DNA of 64,000 nucleotides, from positions 17,083,934 to 17,147,933 of the forward strand of contig NC_045138.2 in the NCBI RefSeq assembly GCF_008831285.2, read 5' to 3'. Positions 1 to 12,600 of the stretch are shown here, one piece after another. Numbering within the stretch: the stretch's first letter is position 1; each line of letters starts with the position of its first letter. A model generated the notes under the pieces. It saw only the letters and a program-made list of their open reading frames with translations. It did no database searches and was not told the DNA's origin. The stretch is from Nymphaea colorata. Lineage: Eukaryota > Streptophyta > Magnoliopsida > Nymphaeales > Nymphaeaceae. The translations under genes were made by a program, and so were the position numbers.

Positions 1-3000
1 ACCGATCACCATGGACTGTGTACCCCTCGTTCTCCTTGTTTTCTTCCCGAGAAACAGCAGCAATTAACCTGGGAGACCTTCTGATTTGAATCTTGTCAAG
101 CAATCCGCAATTGGCCGTCGGAGTTTCGAATCTCGGAGATCTTCTGAGGCCCTTATTCACCAGTTTCTCGGCATCGGCTGTGTACCCAAGGTTGGCGTTC
201 CTTTCGTGGAGTGCCTTCACAGATCGAGAGGGCCGTCTTCGGTTGGAACCTCCGGAGACTTCCGCTACCGTCGAGGATTCAACTCCTTCACCATTAAAGC
301 TACCAACTGAATGCGGCCCGCTCCCCATCCGAGCGGATCTCCACCGGGCGCAGTACTGAGAAACCACTTCCGTCCCTCTTCTTATCGTCTCCGCCATGGT
401 TACGGCGACGACGTTGAGACGACCACCACAGCGGTAGAGAAATGGTGCCATTTTGAAATCGACGACGCGCGCCTCTGGCGATTCGTCTCGTTTGCGAGAC
501 TCGTATCGCTTTTGTCTGACCCATCTAACGACGAACCAGAACCGATTCTCGAGGATAATAAGCCTCAACACAGATCGACCGTTGTTCTTGGATTTGGATC
601 ATTGAAGAACGGCCCCTTCTTTTTCCAAGGAAGTCTTAATAGAACCATCCGATGTAAACGGCATACATTTTTTCATAGATCTTTTACTCTATCTGGTGGT
701 GCCGGAAGAAGTCAAGATCTTGATCTTGTTGAGATCCAGACTCACTTTTGGAAAGACCATTTGAGAAGACTTTACATCCGACAATGGACTCATCTGCATG
801 GATGCAGATTTAAGAAATGAGTATGATCAGATTTCAATTTAGATCTAATTAAATATCTAATCAGATTCAGATTTGATCGAATTTAATTTCACAATGTCAT
901 AGGCGGAGCAAGGATTTTTTCTAGGGTCGGGCCAAGACGACTTGCGGGCCGGGCCAGGGTCGAGTCAAGAGGAGCGACTAGGAGCGACCGGTCGGGCCAA
1001 ACTAAAAAAAATTGATTTATTCAATATAAAAAAAAAAATTCTTGGGCTCACCCGGGCCATGGCCCGAGCTGCCCCCTCCCTCCGCCCCTACTCAGAGGTC
1101 AAGTTCTTTGAACGTAGACATCATGGATGTAAGAATTATTTTTTGATCTATGTTCTATATGAGGTAGTAGAGTAGGCTCAAAGCTAAGAACATTGTGAGA
1201 GAAGGACACAAATTTCCCACTACCTTTTGTCTAGGAAAGGAAGATCTACTTTAACTTTTGTGTCCGTTTGAGTGGGTTAGAGATGCACATGAGCAACACA
1301 ATTATGAGAAGCACTACTTGTGCAGGACACCTCTTTCTCCATGTTGGTACACTCACAAGGACAAAAGGATCACAAGTCAACTGATTAGTGTGCCAGTGAT
1401 GCTGCTCTATGTGGCTTTTTTTTGGACTATCTTTTTTGACATTCTGGATTACTATATTTTAAAAAATGTTAGTATTGCTGGTAGATGTTGATTGGTGCTT
1501 GAATGACAACCAATATGAAATTTATAAAGCCCATAGTGAATCGCGGTTGTCACACACATTCACTTAAATCTTTTGCCGTAGATAACTTTCATACACCAAT
1601 AACCATATTTACAACAATGTTTTGTTTAGAGAACTTAAAATAGAGGTTTCCATGTGCACGATTTAAAGCAATCATATGTATAAAGGTGGGCAACAGGCCA
1701 GGCTTGGGCTAGTTATTTGGCCCGGCTCGATCAAAAAAAGCTGCCGGGCTGGGTTGGCCCGAGTCGGGTTCAACTTAACCGATTGCTAGTGTCATATGCT
1801 GAGGAATATATACAACATGTGACATTAGCAATCACCTCACATAAAAACTTTTGGTGCATTCCTGATGATTCTTTAGAAACTTTTGATGTGTCGCTGATGA
1901 TACTCTTAGAAACTCTTCATATATTATCGATGGTACCCTTATAAACTCTTGGCATGCCCTTAATGGTTTCTAAAACATTAAAATATACAATATTAAGGAT
2001 TTGAAATATAGGTGGATATCAAACCGGATAGCCACTGGGTATAAATTTGACGGTCGGGCACGGTTCGATAACCAAGCAGGTTGGGCTTGAACTGCCAACA
2101 ACGACTTCATGTCAGCTGAAACCCAACTTTGTGGAGCCTTGGGCCGGGCCGGCCTAATGCATTTGGACATGGAAATTATCCAAACTTCTCACAAAAATTG
2201 TGATGATTATTTAAGAAAGCCAACAATGGTAGTCCATTTTTTAAAATTACGGGGCAAAGGGTAGCTTGGAAGATGAATATTTTGCTTGCAATTAACGAGT
2301 TAAGGGCCAAAAAGCTGCACGGCAAGTGAAAAAAGAAGCAAGTGTTCGGCGGCATCAACAGGCCGACAACACACACTATGTGCGACTACGGTCTTTGTCT
2401 CCTTTGAGTGCAAATCTATCACTAGCAAAGTATCTTTATTTCAATATTGTTGTTTTCTAAATATTTAATTATTTATATATATATAAAGTTTTGGATTAGT
2501 GCCTTTTCATTAAAAATGTTTTTCTCCGCCACTGCTTAAAACATATTTAGTGGAGAAAGTAATGGATAAAAGTAGCTTGAAAAGGCTTATCAAGCGCAAA
2601 GTTGGTCATACGTTCAATCCTGAACACTGGATATGTTCTATTGGTTGCATGACAGGGTGACGAACATACAACGGCTATTGGACCTTGAACACCACTAGCA
2701 GAACACTCGTTCACGTGCATCCCATGTTAGGGGCTGAACATATAAACCGCTGCCCTTAAACAGGGTTTAATCTTCTTCTCTTTTTAAGATCAAGCATATT
2801 TAAATCATCTTAAACCCCAAACACGTGCACCCCATGTTAGGGGCCGAACATATAAACCGCTGCCCTTCTAAGGAGTTGGGTAATGAAAACCTGTCAAGTA
2901 CAAAGATGTGAAGCAATTTAAGTAATAATCTCCCCTACAGCCTGATTATAAGAATATTAGGAGTGAAGCCATCTCCGGTTTGAGATAAAAATGTTTATCT

Positions 3001-3936
3001 CAAATCTAAGCACAAATAGATGTAAAAGAATAGTTTCCATGATTCTAAGCTTAGCTTCTTTGTATCTGTCGGTATTGAAACAAGGGACTTGCTTTGCTCT
3101 TAGTTCGACCAGTTACTCTGTGTCCCTTAAAGCCAAACGATTTTGTTTAAGGAAATTAAGAGGTTGCTTGATTAGTTTCACGGGACAGGACGGACAGAAT
3201 GTACGCCTTCTCTACAAATGAAATTATTGTAGTTACCAGGGACGTACAGATCTCAGAGAAACTGTCCAGTGTAACTTTGTCTTTCAGCTTGTTTCTTCTG
3301 TCAGTAGGTGAGCGAGAGCAGTAAGTTCTGTCACGAACTTGGACATCACGATCATGGAGTTTGGTGATTTTCCACTAGCAGGGGAGGGAGTGGAAACTGA
3401 TGATCCTAGCAAGCCCACAAATTGATACGATGCTTTTTGGTTTTCGTCCAGACTCTCTGCCAGATTCTTACGTACTAATGCTTTGTTCTCATCCTGAAAG
3501 TCAATTAAATTAGAGCTTTCAATTAATGAAAGAGAAATACTGTCTTATTTTAGTTACATATCAAATTGACATTAAGAACAAAGCGTTCCTACAATTATGC
3601 AATTTACTATGTTCAAACTTACCTAAAGCGAATCGCGGAACTAAAGAAGAACTCCAACATTCGTCACAAGATCAATGTTTTTAAAGAAGGGGCGAAAATT
3701 TTTAAGATGGTCCTCAGTTGTTCATCATAATAATCAACGGCTTGCAACCATGGCCTACCGATTAGAACTCCCCACCAATGAACATACAGACAATTAGAAG
3801 GGGCAAGGCATAAAAAGGAGAACCAAATGATTTACAGATTAGTTCTTCCTATCTTCTCAAACAACAGACTAGAGCCCTCAACATTTATGTGTGTGACAGT
3901 GAGAGGAAGAGAGTGCGCCGTTGCCGGAATCTGCAG
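1..3936. other. Gene-poor left flank with degenerate repeats
   Basis: Apart from one unrecognised open frame at 311-820, no gene is supported here. At about 900-1090, 1685-1790 and 2030-2165 there are short GC-rich patches built on GGGCCGGGCC-like words. Plant repeats with the phrase 'GGCGGAGC.AGGATTTTTTCTA' have this character, and that phrase begins at 902. Two near-identical stretches on 'CCCATGTTAGGGGC.GAACATATAAACCGCTGCCCTT' occur at about 2720-2758 and 2830-2868, a short direct duplication. The remainder is AT-rich and unremarkable. Confidence 0.6.
311..820 (+). CDS. Unrecognised open frame, 169 codons
   Basis: An ATG-started frame runs 169 codons without interruption, which is long for this AT-rich spacer. 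I do not recognise the product. It is rich in Arg, Ser and His, has no clear membrane span or known motif, and ends in a basic tail. The sequence from 90 to 600 is more GC-rich than its surroundings and is open in several frames, so the length may reflect composition rather than coding. It could be the edge of a decayed transposable element or a gene fragment. No splice structure or partner exon could be assigned. Confidence 0.15.
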   Translation: MRPAPHPSGSPPGAVLRNHFRPSSYRLRHGYGDDVETTTTAVEKWCHFEIDDARLWRFVSFARLVSLLSDPSNDEPEPILEDNKPQHRSTVVLGFGSLKNGPFFFQGSLNRTIRCKRHTFFHRSFTLSGGAGRSQDLDLVEIQTHFWKDHLRRLYIRQWTHLHGCRFKK

Positions 3937-4450
3937 CTAGACAGGCAGCGTCTTCGTCGCCACCTCCGTCGACTTGACGCTGGCGGTGGTGAGCCTCTCG
4001 GACGGCCACGCCACGAACTTCGGGAACTCATCTCCCGGCATCAAAACCGACAGAGTGACGCTCTCTTGCTTCTTGAAGGACTCAACGACGAGAAAGGAAA
4101 AAAGAAGGAAAACAAAAAAGAGAAAAAAAAATCACTCTCCCTGAGAGAACTAATTAACTTCCTAAAAATATAGATAGGAGTAAAGGACCAACCTGATGAA
4201 AGGGCGTGCTCTTGGTGGTGGCGGTGGCGGCAGCGTCTTGGGGTTCGGCAGCAGGCTCGGCGGAGGCACTGTTGGAGTCAGAGGAGCGGCGGAGCGACCG
4301 GATCTTCTCATAGTGGTAGCAGCACGAGACGATGCCGCTGATGCAGAAGATGACGAGCACAAGGAGGGCGGTGCCCAGCGGGAACCCCACTATGGGGCGG
4401 GTCGAACCATCGGCCGGCTGGAGATCGGTGGAGGCGGAAAGGTTGCTCAT
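3937..4450 (-). CDS. Single-span membrane protein, At5g65660 family ('hydroxyproline-rich glycoprotein family')
   Basis: Two exons on the minus strand: 4450-4193 (86 codons, donor CAG|GTTGGT) and 4080-3937 (47 codons plus stop, acceptor GTTGAG|TCC), giving 133 aa. The family is about 135 aa, so this looks complete. Residues 19-26 (PIVGFPLG) lead into one hydrophobic span at about 24-44, ending in a Cys-Cys pair (SGIVSCCYH), then a basic stretch (EKIRSLRR). The middle is Ala/Ser/Pro-rich. The C-terminal half carries the conserved SVLMPGDEFPKFVAWP block. These blocks match the plant family typified by Arabidopsis At5g65660. The function of the family is not established; a small membrane-anchored cytosolic-tail protein is what the sequence shows. 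The 5' leader holds a short upstream frame at 4493-4522. Confidence 0.85.
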
Positions 4451-4492
4451 GATGATATTGCTGCAGGAGAGGAGAGGGGAGGTGGGTGTTTC

Positions 4493-4522
4493 TCATAACA
4501 CAGAGAAGCACCTGCCACTCAT
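4493..4522 (-). promoter_or_regulatory. Candidate upstream ORF (9 codons)
   Basis: Forty-two bases upstream of the start of the single-span membrane protein gene, an ATG opens a 9-codon frame ending in TGA. A second ATG overlapping its stop (TTATGAGA) opens a longer frame that runs out of frame across the main start. If the transcript starts upstream of 4522, both could lower initiation at the main ATG. Whether this sequence is in the mature leader is not shown; an intron in the leader ending at CTCCTGCAG just before the start is also possible. Confidence 0.3.
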
Positions 4523-4550
4523 CTCTCTCAGTTGAATTAAGATGGAGCAG

Positions 4551-6619
4551 GAAGGCTGATTGAATGAATGACAGACAGCTTCTCCTGGCTCCTCCTTCTT
4601 GCTTCCCCTCTATTCCTCTCTCTTTCCGTGTGTGCTGGGCGTCTCCGGCCTTGCTTTTCTTCTCTTTTCTGTTTCCCGTTTAGCCTTTACATTGACAACA
4701 CGCGTGTGTAAGGACGAAAGGTACAAAAGCCAGGGGGGCCACTGCACGGAAACGGAAGCATCCACCATCATCGACTCGAGTATGCCAATAGGTGATTTCA
4801 TCGTCAACCTCTCTATAGATATCCCTCCCTCTGTGCAGCATCATGAGACTGAGACATCCTAGACTGGTTCGTTTTCAGTGTCTCCTTCTTTGCGGTTGGC
4901 AACAACCGACAATGTCAATTGGTGACGTCCCAATTATTCTTTCTTTTGTCAGGAACATATGTTCTTTGTGATATTCAATATGAATAGCAAAAGTTCGAAA
5001 TGGTTGAAAGCTTGTTGAATTTGAAACAATCTAAAGATAGGAATTCAAAATGTTTAGGGAACCAATAATTAAGTTGTTTTGATCCAAACACGACCATCAG
5101 ATTTCTTTTTTTTTTTCTTCAGACTTTTACCGTTAATGGCTCATAATTTCCAAATTTTACACAATCGAAGACCCTTATAGAACATTTAAGTATCTTTGCA
5201 AAAACGGATTTAGAAAACGACATCTCTATATCGTCTTCAAATTAGTACTCCCTGTGAGCCAGATGAGAACCATCATAACTTAATTATTGTTCTTGACGTA
5301 TACAAAGTAAACGTCGATTTGAGATTAAAGGAGACTTCACTATTGACGTACATATAAATATTACATAAAGTGCAGAGATTAATCATAATTTGCCGGAACT
5401 TACGTTGTCGATTGAGGGCGTGTTTGATAGCTTTAGATCTCAAATCTGAGGTTGATCTGAAATTTCTTTTTATATGGGGCACACGGTATAAACAAACCAG
5501 GTTCCGCCATTACATGAAAGACAAGCTTTAAGGTCCTCAATTTATGACTAAAAACTTAGGTTTGATGTTGGACATGAGAGGGTTCTGACCTTAAATCCAT
5601 GATATGAATCTAAGATTCACAATGATCTCAAATCACCACTATCAATCGCCCTGGGATTGGTGTTATTAAGTACATGGCCGTGCACTGGGCCATTGAACGC
5701 ACCAAAATAGTGGCGTTAAATTTTTAAGTTATTTTTCATTTAGCATGCTTTACATGTTAAGGAGAAACCGAAAAGGCTTTCTCAACCTCTCAACGTACCC
5801 TGTTTCCATTGAGAAACCTTCTTAGTTGGTGGTGGAGCTATGTTGTGGCTGCTGTAAGGGATTCGATTGTTCACACCAACCTAGAAATTTTACTTTATTT
5901 ATATATAGATATTTTATTAATTTTCAATTTTTTATATATTAATGTTTCTTAAAATATCAAATTTAAAGTAATGGTACCCTTAAGTAGAAATTTTCGGTTC
6001 AGCACTGTTATTAACCTCTCAAACTCTCTCCCTCCGGCGAGCACATTGGCACCGAAGACCCGCTTTTTCTCCGGCTAATACACCGGTGGGCAGCAAGCCA
6101 CCAGACTATAGATCCATATAAAACCCCGATTATTTGTTATCACAGATCGAGATAACACATTAATGTGATAGCCAAAATAGGACAGTAGATCGTTCGAAGA
6201 CATCAAGAAAGGTATCGACCTCCTTTTCAGCTCCCTCTCATCCTCATTTTCATCTCCACTTACACCATCATTTTGATTGTGGGCTATATGGAAAAAATAA
6301 TTTTGGTTTTCTTTCTCTCTAAACCGAGAGAAAGGGTCGCATTTTTTCGTCCTTCTCTCCACTGTGTGGCTAGAGAGAGGGCAACGCTGTCTCTTCCCTG
6401 CCCCTCTTTATATTTTAGTTGGTTCAATCATTTTTGTTTCCTTTGGAAATTTGATACTTTCAGGTGATTAAGGTTAGATGTACATGACGAAGGTTAGGCC
6501 AGGCAAGTGCTATTTCACACTTCATTTGGTTTCATTCCTCCGAAGATCAGAGGATTTTACATTTCGTTCATGGTGATCCGACTTTCTTGTCATCAGTATG
6601 AGCCAGAGGGTATAATCAG
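4551..6619. other. Intergenic spacer between divergently transcribed genes
   Basis: This 2 kb gap separates the minus-strand membrane protein gene from the plus-strand TBL gene, so it should hold both promoters. The first 200 bases are rich in CT/GA tracts, as expected of a plant core promoter or leader. A MITE-like inverted-repeat element lies at 5415-5652. The last 350 bases before 6620 are probably the TBL leader. No further gene is seen. Confidence 0.5.
5415..5652. mobile_element. MITE-like element, imperfect terminal inverted repeats
   Basis: The left end reads AGGGCGTGTTTGATAG and the right end, reversed, AGGGCGATTGATAGTGG. Both are followed inward by a GATCTCAAATC-type word in inverted orientation. 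The length, about 238 bp, and the lack of coding capacity fit a non-autonomous DNA transposon. No clean target-site duplication could be seen, so the superfamily is not assigned. Confidence 0.4.
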
Positions 6620-9600
6620 ATGATGCATTCCATGACCTCTACAAAACGCCCGTTCACATCCACCCAATTTGGTTGTCTCGCCCTCTCCTTGCTTCTCCTA
6701 GCTTCAACCTTCATCTACATTTATAGCTCATTCCTCTCTGGTTTCTCAACCAAATTTCCCAATAACCCTCAGATTCTCAGTAAATATCGTGATTCCCACT
6801 TTCGACAACCTTCTAATGCCACCAATAATAAGATTCACATTCTTTCCTGCGATTACCAGAGAGGTAAATGGGTTTATGATCCAGACAGGGTGCCCAGATA
6901 CGGGAAAGACTGCCCCTTCCACCGAAGTGCTTGGAATTGCATCAAGAATGGGAGAGAAGACATGGATAGGATCAATTCGTGGAGGTGGGTGCCTTGGGAT
7001 TGCAATCTGCCGGGCATTAATCCTGAGGATTTTCTGAATTTGATGAAGGACAGGAGAATTGGTTTCATAGGGGACTCACTGAACGAGAATTTCTTGGTCG
7101 CACTCCTTTGTACGCTCCATGTGGCAGACAGGGGAGCTAAGAAATGGAAAAGGAAAGGGGCTTGGAGGGGAGGATATTTCCCCAAGTACAATGTGACCGT
7201 GGGATACCATCGTGCTGTTTTGCTTGCAAGATATGAGTAAGTGAACTTCTTTTGGTTTGCATACAAGTGAATTTCTTACGCTCTTGGATTTAATTTGGTT
7301 GGTGTCTTGTTTGAGGCTTCAAAAATCAATATATTTCATGGGAAGGCATGAGTGCGATATATATATCTGTGTGTGTGTGGTCTTCTATCTGCATCTGTTC
7401 GTGTATACACCTAGTGTCTATATTCTTATGTGTACTTTTCCTGTATATACGTTCTTTTTCGTATCGTTTTGGTCTTAGTTGACTGACTTGGGCTGTTTCA
7501 AACTGATCAGTCCTGACTAATTCCAACTAGTTTTTGAGGGCCTTGAATGAATAGAGAACCAAAATAATAGAGATGTGTTTTGAGAGTTCATCACAAAAGA
7601 GACGAGGATTGTGAGAGTGTCAGATTACTACACAGGAAAGTCTAATGCCAAGAACATCAGAAAGACACCACATTTATGAATGGGGTAACCACGAGAAGTT
7701 TGATCTTTGAGCTCCCATAACAAGCAGATAATAGAGTAAAAACAAGAGATCTGTGCGTGCACAGCCATGAGAATGGACCTTTCCTTTTCCTTTTGAATTG
7801 AGGGTGAACCCTGACCACCAAGCATAAGGCAGACAACATCGAGGAAAAGTTCAAGCAACAGGATGGCCGGATTGGGACTTGTCCCAGGGTTTTCAACTTG
7901 ACAGCTTTCACGTTCCCTTCCTACCACCTGCGGTGATTGAGAGATGAGAAATGATTAATTTTGTGAGATTGAGGGCCAAGAATAGAAGAATCAAATGACA
8001 AAAATAGGAAGTTGAAAAATCACCATATTTGTGATTAGTTAGTTATAAATCATTTTGTATTGACGGAAAGCTTTGATATGTGACCCAATAAATGAAGACC
8101 GAGTTTCTCTTCGAGAAGTATAGGTTGCTAGGGGTTTTGATATCATGAACAGAGAGGCATGGTTCCTGATAATGGTAATCATAACAGATAGTAGACAGAC
8201 CAATGTGAAGTTAGGTAAAAGGCAGGTAACAGGAGGAGATGTCCTATGCAGACACTTTGTATATCTTTCCATTGACGGCTATTGATGAATGGAGTATTTG
8301 GTTGGAGAGTGTGGAGCAATAGATACCGTGACAGACATCTTAAGTTCTTAACAAAGGTTTTCTAAACTGTGAATATTCCTACATGTAAACTCAAGCATGC
8401 ATTTGAATAACTGTCTGACTGATTCTTTGAGATGAAATGTCCAATCGGAGTCAGTGTTGTCATGTAATTGTTGGATACTTCTTTGTTGGTGCCAAGGCTA
8501 ACTAAAGGACTGTCTCACTATACTTATTTGAAACATAGCCACAAATATCCTTCAAGGCTGCAAGGAATAAACTTCTCATTCTGTCTTAACTTCTCTGTGA
8601 CATTTTTCTTGATTTTTTTTTCCCCGAAAGGTGGCTTTCCTTGAAAAATGTGAACTATTTTTCTAAATTTAAAATGTAAAAGAAAAAGAATCACATCCTT
8701 GAGTGGGCTCCAACCACCGAGCATATACGAAAACAGCACCATGGAAAAGAAGATTAGTAACTTTTATTGATTGGGTCCACAGTAAAGTACATAAGAATAT
8801 ACAGCAACATAATATATATAGTTATCGTCAAAATTGTATGTTTTGTCCAGTGATCTGTTTTTGAACCCAAAAATCAATCAAGTGGAGAAGGTATAAAATG
8901 TATTGAATAAAAACAATATTAATGACAAATTAAACCTAAAATTTTATCTTGTTTCTTTTCAAAAATATCACAACATAGATGAGATTTATCATTTATGCCT
9001 ATGCTTTAAATGTCTTTCTATGTTGAGTGGAGTACATGTGGTGCTTTTGATAATGTGTACAATAGCTACTTATTCTATTGTTGTAAAATGTGTAACATAA
9101 CGTCTATCAGCCAGGTCCAAAGTTAGATGTAATGTAACTTAACATAGAAAATCATAAATTCAGTTTTTTAACATTAAAAAATATAAGGAATAAAAAGTTG
9201 GAAAATGCAAAATAATAAAATAATAAGAGAAAAAATACAAAAAAATTCTCTATATGAAAAACATGAATTGCATAAAATAATATGTATATTCTACCTGCTA
9301 CATTCTCCTGTTCATTAGAAATAATCAAAATCGACCAGTTTGATTACTTCAAGTACCTAAATGGTTATAAAATAAACAATCCTCTATTATGTCTAATTTA
9401 CTCTGTGGAGTCTTAAAAGTTAAAACAACTTAACGATCACAAAATTTGACATTTTTTATGTTGGGGGATGCATGATCTTTATATGAGAAACCATGAAAGC
9501 ATTAATTTTATCACATGATACTCCTATATTTTATTTTTAATTTTAACTGTGTATGAAGGCCTTTCATGGCAAACATATTCTTCAGTTATTTCAGCCTTAA

Positions 9601-12600
9601 GAAAGTTGTACAACTTTAAGTCCCAAAAGAGTGTCATTTTTTATGTTATCAAGGTCTGGCATAGTGTACACTGTACACACTTACACCCCCTATTCTACCA
9701 TAACATATAATATGGAAACTGGAAAGTGTACTGTAAGCATTACCATAAATATTGTTTTTTGGTTTTTTGTTGTTGAATATTTTTTTGTGTATTAATTGGA
9801 AGATTATTTTTCTCAAGAAAATTTTTGAGAATTTTAAAAGTTAAAAAATAATAGAATGCAATATGAAAATTTGAATTTTCTCTTTATTTTCTTTCAAAAA
9901 ATTAGTCAACATTCAAAATCTTTAATAATATGTTAAAAGCTTCAAAAAAAATAAAAAATATTAAACATCATCTTGTAGAAATACAAATAATGCAATAGAA
10001 GAGCGTGTGTTTCATTTTGGCATTTTTTAACATTGCAAAATTTTTTCCTGTTTTCCCATTTTTTGCATTCTTTTTTGAAGAAAACAGCAACATTGTGACA
10101 AGGGTTGTAAGTTACATCTTATAGTGTATACTACACTTTAAAATATTTTCATGGTTTATATTTTTATGGTTATGTAACATATTGTATGATACACTGCATT
10201 ACATATAACAATTGCTTAATGGTGTTGCATCATACATTATGCAATATACAGAAGTCTGTCAATGGATGTGTAATGCACATGGTGCAAACCACTTTCACTG
10301 CTACTAGGTAGCAATTGAATTTTCATCTTATCTATTCTCACTTTATTGTGATTTTCATAATTTGTTTTCTCCTTGTATATCCAAAACTATTTTGTGTTCA
10401 TATTGAAATATATCCTCACATTCTTTCTGATGATGTAAAGGTGGCAGTCATCAAGAACTTCGAACCCTCCTGTACAAGATGGATTGATGGGGTTCTACAA
10501 AGTGGATGTGGACACTCCTGCTGATGATTGGATAAATGTGCCAAAATTCTATGATGTCCTGGTGTTTAATACTGGCCATTGGTAATTTTCTTTAACCTTT
10601 TCATGTTAACCTTCTTGTATGTATGCATGGAAAATGCCCTTTGAAAAACTTTTTAGATAGGTGATGCTAATGACTCTAGTCAAAATAAGATTATAAAACA
10701 ATACCGCACTGGCTTGAATGTTTTTTATGTGTGGACCATAATAAGCCGCTTAAGATAATCAAACAGACTGAAACACAAGGCAGTGCATATTTTCTGTGTA
10801 TATATTCTAGATAAAAATGTGGAGTATTTGGAACCATTTGGTTCCATGCTTTATTTTGGCATTCAATGGCTAGTAGCTTATAGTTACATACCTGCACTCA
10901 TTTTTAAATGAAGCAACAGTTTTTCGATAAATTATGAGTTTTTACGTCTAGGTGTGGTAGAAACTTGTGGCTGTTTGCCTGTTTAAAATGTCATGTTGCA
11001 CCTTGTGTGCCTGTTTGAAAGGGATTCAAGTGTAGGTTGTTGAGCAATTCAATTCTTGCTGCTTTCTGTTACTAGATTAATGTATTAGGTGGCTTTATAT
11101 AAATTTACCCCTTGAATCAATTCATCACTTCTTGCAGCTTTCTACTCAAGCACTCGACTTTTTCAATTTTATGGTTGTCTCATGCTGAGCCTTCATGATT
11201 GATTATGCATGTAGGCAATGCTTTTTGTGCAGAAAGAAGAAAGAAGGAAAAAAAGGGAAGGTGGGTTTGGAAGTGGGGCTGGGGAAGAGAGGAAAGAATG
11301 GTGTTATTTATCTTTAAGCTATATGGGTGAATGTTCTTTTTACCAACAACCTGAAAAAATTCTTGTCAAAAAAGATGGTTAGAAATCAAGTGGGAATGAG
11401 GTTCCATGGGTTACCTATGGTTTAATGGTTGTGATTGTTGTTGCGAACTTGTGGAATAAAAGTTGTAAAACCAATGGAATACATGTATAAAAGATTCATT
11501 ATATAAATTGGGAAATTTCATTCTAAATGTCATATAGCTTCTTCCTCAAACTGATGTGAATTTAAATTAGTTTCAACTTTCAAGAAACGAAAAAGCAAAA
11601 TCAATTACTCGAAGAACATTATGGGAGGGAGTGTACTGGTAGCTTCTGGATGCCATAACCTTAGAAAGGCCTTGTTGGGGCATAGGCGGACAAAAGCAAA
11701 GGGAGGAGAAAAGAGAAGAAACGTATTCCTGATATCACTTTTGTGGCCTTCTATAAGAAAATTCCAGGGCGATATGGAGTCAGCACCCATAACAATATAA
11801 TTGGTTCATAAATCATGTTGCTGAATCTATTAGTGTCATCCTTAAATGGTCATTTCTTTTCCAACAAGTTTCAGAAACCATAGTCTTTGTTCTCATTCTT
11901 GTGACGGATCACTATGTGAAGATATTTCCAAAGGCCGGAGAACAAAGACTATGGTTTCTGAAATAGCACGGTTGAGTGCAGAAACCATAGTCTTAATAAT
12001 CTTTCACAAAGAGCACGGTTAAGTGCAGAAACCATAGTCTTAATATTAATAATCTTTCACAAAGAGCACTGTTGAATGCAGAAAGCCGTAAATGCAAGCA
12101 TAAAAATAGATATTTTATTCATTACAAAATTCTTAAAAAACATAGTTATAAGCTAGGTGAAGACCCCAATATATACATCTCATGAAGACTGAGCGAGCCA
12201 TTTGGAGCTAGCTGCTGGCTAGTTCGGCTGGTTAATATTTTGTTGACTGGAAAATAAAGCAACTAAAAATACATGATGACTACTATGCCCATGCTCACAG
12301 AGACACACATTCTAACACACTGTCTTTAGTGATGGGCTGGTCGATCTACATTACTTTCATAAGTAGAGAGTTTGTTTCTTTTCTTTTAGTTTCTCAGGAA
12401 TTTCAGTAGGCTATGGAGATTTGTTCAGTTCGCAATGCATCTGAAGTCGCCATCTTTATTGCTTAAATTGCGTTAAAGAAAATTTATTTGATTTGAGCTA
12501 TCCTTCACATTATTTACTTTATAGCTTTCATAGAAACATTTGTATACGGTCCAGGATTCCTCCTTTGTTTAAGCAATGACAAGCTTTTTAGCCGTTTCAT

